A stretch of 17,126 bases of DNA from Ignavibacteriaceae bacterium (GTDB lineage Bacteria; Bacteroidota; Ignavibacteria; Ignavibacteriales; Ignavibacteriaceae): positions 1 to 17,126 of the forward strand of contig JARLHB010000287.1 in NCBI GenBank assembly GCA_031292465.1. The letters are read 5' to 3'. Positions 13,611 to 17,126 of the stretch are shown one piece after another (within the stretch, counting starts at the first letter, position 1; each line of letters opens with the position of its first letter). The notes below the pieces were generated by a model. The model did no database searches. It saw only the letters and a list, made by a program, of their open reading frames with translations, and was not told where the DNA came from. The position numbers and the translations under genes were made by a program.

Positions 13611-16600
13611 CTAATATGATAACGAACCTAAAGTTACCGGCCCTAGCATTCCTGATGGTTGTAAAGGGCTGTCCGGTTTATATGGATTGGAAATAGTCCA
13701 CGTTTTTCTTTCTGCAACAGGAAGTTTAGAATCTCCTATCAATCTGTTAGCCCATGTGTTTACAATTTCAATTTCAAGTTTATTTTTTCCGCGCTTTAAT
13801 GATTTTGTTACATCTATTCGCCATGGCGCAGTCCAACAAGTACCAAGATTTACACCATTCAGTTTGACTGTTGCCAGATTAAAAACATTGTTAAGATCAA
13901 TGTATATATAGTCCCCTTCCGGTATCTCCGCGAGTTCAAAAGTTGTTTTATATACTGCGGTACCCGAATAATAACGGATTCTACCATCAGCACTTTGTGA
14001 CCAATCGCTAAGTTTATTAAATCTTATAGGTTCCTTGGGGCCACGCATTGTTGAATCAAATGAAACTTCCCATGAATTATTTAGCCTCAGTAATTCTTTC
14101 ATCTTTGGGAAATTGTCCACTCGTACATCTGGAGCCTGTTTAATATCTGATTTTTCAAAGACTATAAAATAGCTTTGCCCTGCTCCTATTTCCAATGGAA
14201 TGGAAACACCAGCATCTGTTTGTGAAAAATTGGGAAGTTTTCTTATTTGACTTGATACTGCGTCCCATATTTCCGGCTGCTTTCCCTTTACTCTAAAAAA
14301 CGGATTTATGTTCTTTGCTTCGTAACCTTGATTTGTTAAGAAATAAATATCTTCATTTGATACCTTACGATGCACCCAAAGGACAGAATCAACTTTATGC
14401 AAGTTGAGATCAGGAACTAAGTTTACCATTTTCATTACATCTTTTAGATTCATTCCTGAAATAATCATACCTTTACCATAATTTCGATATTTATCCTTCT
14501 GCCCGGCAATATCTCCCCAAATCTCAGAAGATAATTTTTTTACGTCTATATCTGCTGATGGATAATTCTGCAAACTCGGAGATGTTTCAGGAGGCGGACC
14601 GACAACAACAGCCCCTTCTTTTATAAGTGCACTTATTTTACGAAGTAATTCCGGACGCATAGATTTTAATTTAGGAAGTACCAAAACCTTATATGACATA
14701 CCATCTGGCAAAACCAGTCTTCCGTCTTTAACATTAAGTCTGTTTTCTATAACTTCAGAATTAATATAATCATAAGAATAACCTTCAGGCACTTCAGGAT
14801 CACACATCCCTGTCATTAAAGGTGTGTCTTCACCTATGAAATATGCTATATCAACAACCGGTTTACCCTGCTGCAGCATAAAATTACAGCGTCTTACATA
14901 ATCAATAAATGATTTCGATTTGTAAAACCACGTATTCAATCTGTTAAATTCAGTTCCGAACCAGGCATTAACGCCGGGCATTTTATCTTCATAAGGCTGG
15001 GATATATATACATGGAGCAAAGTGCTGTTTATTCCCTCTGTAAAAGACCAGTCGCATTTTCTTTTAAGAAGATTCGGATAACGCTTGTATTCCAAACCTC
15101 CCGCAGTAAAAGATTCTGCCCAAACCTGGTTCTTGCCGTAAATATGCGCAGCAGACGAGGCGTCCTTTAGTTCAATCTTTCCAAGGTCCCCTTCTGCCCA
15201 GAATTCACCGCTTACTTCATCAGACTGGCCGCCATATTTTAGAAATTCAGATGGATAACCCCAATGTCCGTAGTTTTCAAGCCATAGTTTCAGCCCGTGT
15301 TTATTACTTACCTCACGCAGGCCGCCTACATAATTTTCCGCAATTAAATCTGCTACAAGACGCCGCAAATCCCAAAGGAATCTGTTTGATTCATCTGCCG
15401 AACTTACTATGCGTCCTGTTAATACCGGCAGCCAGGGCAGAGGGTCATATCCATACCGCTTCTTAAATATTTGTTCTAACTCGTCTGTCCAGTTTTCTGA
15501 TCCGGTTTCATAACTGTCAGCTATTGTATATTTTAAAGACTTTCTCTCTTCGACCGAAATTTCATTTTGAATTCTTCCCAAGAATGCATCAAAATGTCTT
15601 GAAACATCTTCTTTGCTCATTTTATCTACTTCCATACCACGGGCTTCGGGAGTTGTCGGTCCATTTGTAACTCCGGTCGGGACCATTCCAATTCTAAGTA
15701 ATGTCCAATTGCCTTCAGGCGCATCCCATAATAAGGTACCATCAGGTGTAAGATATTTTGTAATATTTGTTTCTTTAGTCGGATTAACAACCAGTTCTTT
15801 ATTCTCAGGTTCGGGCTGCGGCTGCCATCTATAGGTATCCCATAAGGGCTGGGGATCCTGGCACATCTGGCCTAATTGTTTTTCTATATATCTTTCGATA
15901 AAAGGAACTTCCGTTAAATTTATTTCTGAAAAACCGGCATTACCTTTAATACCTGTAAATACAAGCCGGAATTGTTTTGCTTTAATTGTTGGGAATGATA
16001 TGGAAACAGGTCCGCTTGGTATAAATCCAACCTGCTTGGTTCTATAATTGCTTCTATCTATTTCGAAATTATTAATTGTATAGTATTTATTATTCTTATA
16101 TACCTGCAACTCACAATTCAATTTGAACGGTTTATGTGCCGGGTAAAATATTATACTTCTTGCATAAAGCGAATCATTAATAGCCAGATTAATTATAACG
16201 GTACTATCGGGCGTAATTCCCTCCGGAAATAATACGTCTTCATTTTTGTTCCCGTCAAATATTTTCTCTTTATTCTTTATTTCAATATTTGAGGTTATCA
16301 ATGGATTTAACTGACAGATGCTCTTACCCTTATATTCTGATTCAGGTATGGCTAATAAAGCTACATCCTGAAAATCCTGGTATGGAACATTTAACTTTTG
16401 GTTTATTTTATTCCCACCTTTTAAGTGAAATTCAACCGTAGCAAGATACCGCATACTTTCGCCTGTCTTTATCCACGGACCTCCTGACTGGCTCCATCCG
16501 GGACCATTGAATATTCCTATATCAATACCCAGCCTGGATGCCGTATTTATTGCTTTACGGGTAATTTTCCACCATTCGTCTGATAGAAATTTTACTTTCC

Positions 16601-16871
16601 CATATATGGTTTCATTTGTATCTAACCCTATATTTCCAATATATGCGCCGCCAATTCCTACTGAATCCATGGCTTCTAAATCGCGTACTACTCCTTCTTC
16701 CGAAATATTATCACTTAGCCAGTACCAGTAAACGCGCGGCTTAACTGAATCAGGCGGAGTTTTAAACCCCGATTCCATCAAGGAATCAGGATTGTATTTA
16801 GTAAATTCCTGACTTAATGAAATTTGAACAGGAAAAGAAATGATTAGTAACAGAAAATATAATTTATACAT
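13611..16871 (-). CDS. Secreted GH106-family alpha-L-rhamnosidase
   Basis: This 1086-aa enzyme has a signal peptide (1-20, cleavage near SLS-QE). The GH106 opening runs YWYWLSDNISEEG, RDLEAMDSVGIGG (63-75) and GIFNGPGWSQSGGPWI (119-133). An inserted beta-rich domain (about 150-330) follows, then the second half of the barrel with DSYETGSENWTDE (452-464), LWLENYGHWGYP (529-540), DEVSGEFWAE (551-560) and SSAAHIYG. A GATase-like domain covers about 670-780. The C-terminal GH2-like sugar-binding domain (about 960-1086) contains IDLNNVFNLATVKLNGVNLGTCWTAPW. The Glu residues in the DSYETGSENW and DEVSGEFW segments are the best catalytic candidates, as GH106 enzymes use two carboxylates in an inverting mechanism. 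It should release terminal L-rhamnose from plant, algal or bacterial polysaccharide. No strong ribosome-binding site precedes ATG 16871. The shorter paralogue follows after 113 bp. Confidence 0.92.
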   Translation of the reverse strand: MYKLYFLLLIISFPVQISLSQEFTKYNPDSLMESGFKTPPDSVKPRVYWYWLSDNISEEGVVRDLEAMDSVGIGGAYIGNIGLDTNETIYGKVKFLSDEWWKITRKAINTASRLGIDIGIFNGPGWSQSGGPWIKTGESMRYLATVEFHLKGGNKINQKLNVPYQDFQDVALLAIPESEYKGKSICQLNPLITSNIEIKNKEKIFDGNKNEDVLFPEGITPDSTVIINLAINDSLYARSIIFYPAHKPFKLNCELQVYKNNKYYTINNFEIDRSNYRTKQVGFIPSGPVSISFPTIKAKQFRLVFTGIKGNAGFSEINLTEVPFIERYIEKQLGQMCQDPQPLWDTYRWQPQPEPENKELVVNPTKETNITKYLTPDGTLLWDAPEGNWTLLRIGMVPTGVTNGPTTPEARGMEVDKMSKEDVSRHFDAFLGRIQNEISVEERKSLKYTIADSYETGSENWTDELEQIFKKRYGYDPLPWLPVLTGRIVSSADESNRFLWDLRRLVADLIAENYVGGLREVSNKHGLKLWLENYGHWGYPSEFLKYGGQSDEVSGEFWAEGDLGKIELKDASSAAHIYGKNQVWAESFTAGGLEYKRYPNLLKRKCDWSFTEGINSTLLHVYISQPYEDKMPGVNAWFGTEFNRLNTWFYKSKSFIDYVRRCNFMLQQGKPVVDIAYFIGEDTPLMTGMCDPEVPEGYSYDYINSEVIENRLNVKDGRLVLPDGMSYKVLVLPKLKSMRPELLRKISALIKEGAVVVGPPPETSPSLQNYPSADIDVKKLSSEIWGDIAGQKDKYRNYGKGMIISGMNLKDVMKMVNLVPDLNLHKVDSVLWVHRKVSNEDIYFLTNQGYEAKNINPFFRVKGKQPEIWDAVSSQIRKLPNFSQTDAGVSIPLEIGAGQSYFIVFEKSDIKQAPDVRVDNFPKMKELLRLNNSWEVSFDSTMRGPKEPIRFNKLSDWSQSADGRIRYYSGTAVYKTTFELAEIPEGDYIYIDLNNVFNLATVKLNGVNLGTCWTAPWRIDVTKSLKRGKNKLEIEIVNTWANRLIGDSKLPVAERKTWTISNPYKPDSPLQPSGMLGPVTLGSLSY

Positions 16872-17031
16872 ATAATTCGTATCTATTTGAATTTAAAATT
16901 AAATAAGCCCCAGGCCCTTTAAGATAATTAAACTAAGATTTTTGTGAATGTAAAAATCACTTTTGAAAATACAGTATTTCTGATAAATAACAGAGCCTAT
17001 AAAAGAATATTACTTCTTATAAATAGTAATT

Positions 17032-17126
17032 TTATTGTTCCTTCAACCAGTTCCTGATTGCATAAATTACGCCAGGTGTTTTAGCTTCAAATTGGTGTCC
17101 TTTTCCCAACCACCACCCGAAAATAC
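17032..17126 (-). CDS. C-terminus of a probable alpha/beta-hydrolase (esterase), cut by the right edge
   Basis: Only the last 30 codons are in the window, ending in TAA at 17034-17032. They include GWWLGKGHQFEAKTPG and end in AIRNWLKEQ. A Gly-x-Gly-His near the C-terminus followed by an amphipathic helix ending in a W-L-K-type motif resembles the catalytic-His region of alpha/beta-hydrolases such as carbohydrate esterases. This is a pattern guess from a short fragment. The other two minus-strand frames stop within about 60 bases of the edge. An esterase upstream of rhamnosidases would fit removal of acetyl groups from a decorated polysaccharide. The 160 bp between this gene and the GH106 gene contain no feature I recognise. 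Confidence 0.5.
   Translation of the reverse strand, partial: IFGWWLGKGHQFEAKTPGVIYAIRNWLKEQ

Noticed and set aside
1..17126. CRISPR arrays, insertion sequences or transposase genes
   Set aside because: No regularly spaced repeats, no terminal inverted repeats with a transposase frame, and no recombinase gene were seen in the window.

Overview
The window is AT-rich, and every gene I can support lies on the minus strand, so all operons read right to left. SLBB plus BY-kinase capsule-export proteins, a GH106 rhamnosidase, weak or absent Shine-Dalgarno sites at several genes and AT-rich intergenic DNA suggest a free-living, polysaccharide-degrading member of Bacteroidota or a relative such as Ignavibacteria. 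This is an inference from gene content. No marker gene fixes the taxon.

Right block (about 17126 to 9240): an L-rhamnose release and catabolism cluster. In transcription order it holds the C-terminus of a probable alpha/beta-hydrolase cut by the window edge, a canonical secreted GH106-type alpha-L-rhamnosidase (1086 aa), a shorter secreted GH106-like paralogue (750 aa), L-rhamnose mutarotase rhaM and L-rhamnose isomerase rhaA. A rho-independent terminator with a good U-tract follows. The logic is periplasmic or extracellular cleavage of rhamnosides, then anomer conversion and isomerisation of L-rhamnose to L-rhamnulose in the cytoplasm. Rhamnulokinase, rhamnulose-1-phosphate aldolase, a rhamnose transporter and a dedicated regulator are not in the window.

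Centre (9240 to 8490): a gene-free stretch with two terminator hairpins and an orphan tRNA 3' half that begins in the anticodon loop. This is the usual form of a recombinase attachment-site remnant, and its orientation would put any inserted element on the rhamnose side.

Left-centre (8489 to 4761): a soluble PAS sensor histidine kinase translationally coupled to an NtrC-family sigma54 activator, then a 550-bp gap and an orphan CheW-domain protein. The gap holds a 21-bp tandem repeat inside an inverted repeat, about 100 bp upstream of a good -24/-12 sigma54 promoter match that faces cheW. I read this as a local regulator, enhancer and promoter circuit.

Left (4521 to 1): an SLBB-domain protein and a Wzc-like polysaccharide co-polymerase/tyrosine autokinase in one operon, a strong hairpin, a Cof-type HAD phosphatase, a small zinc-ribbon membrane protein, and the N-terminus of a secreted protein running off the left edge.

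The best candidates for something new are the divergent GH106-like enzyme paired with a true GH106, and the sigma54 circuit that appears to drive a lone CheW next to exopolysaccharide genes.
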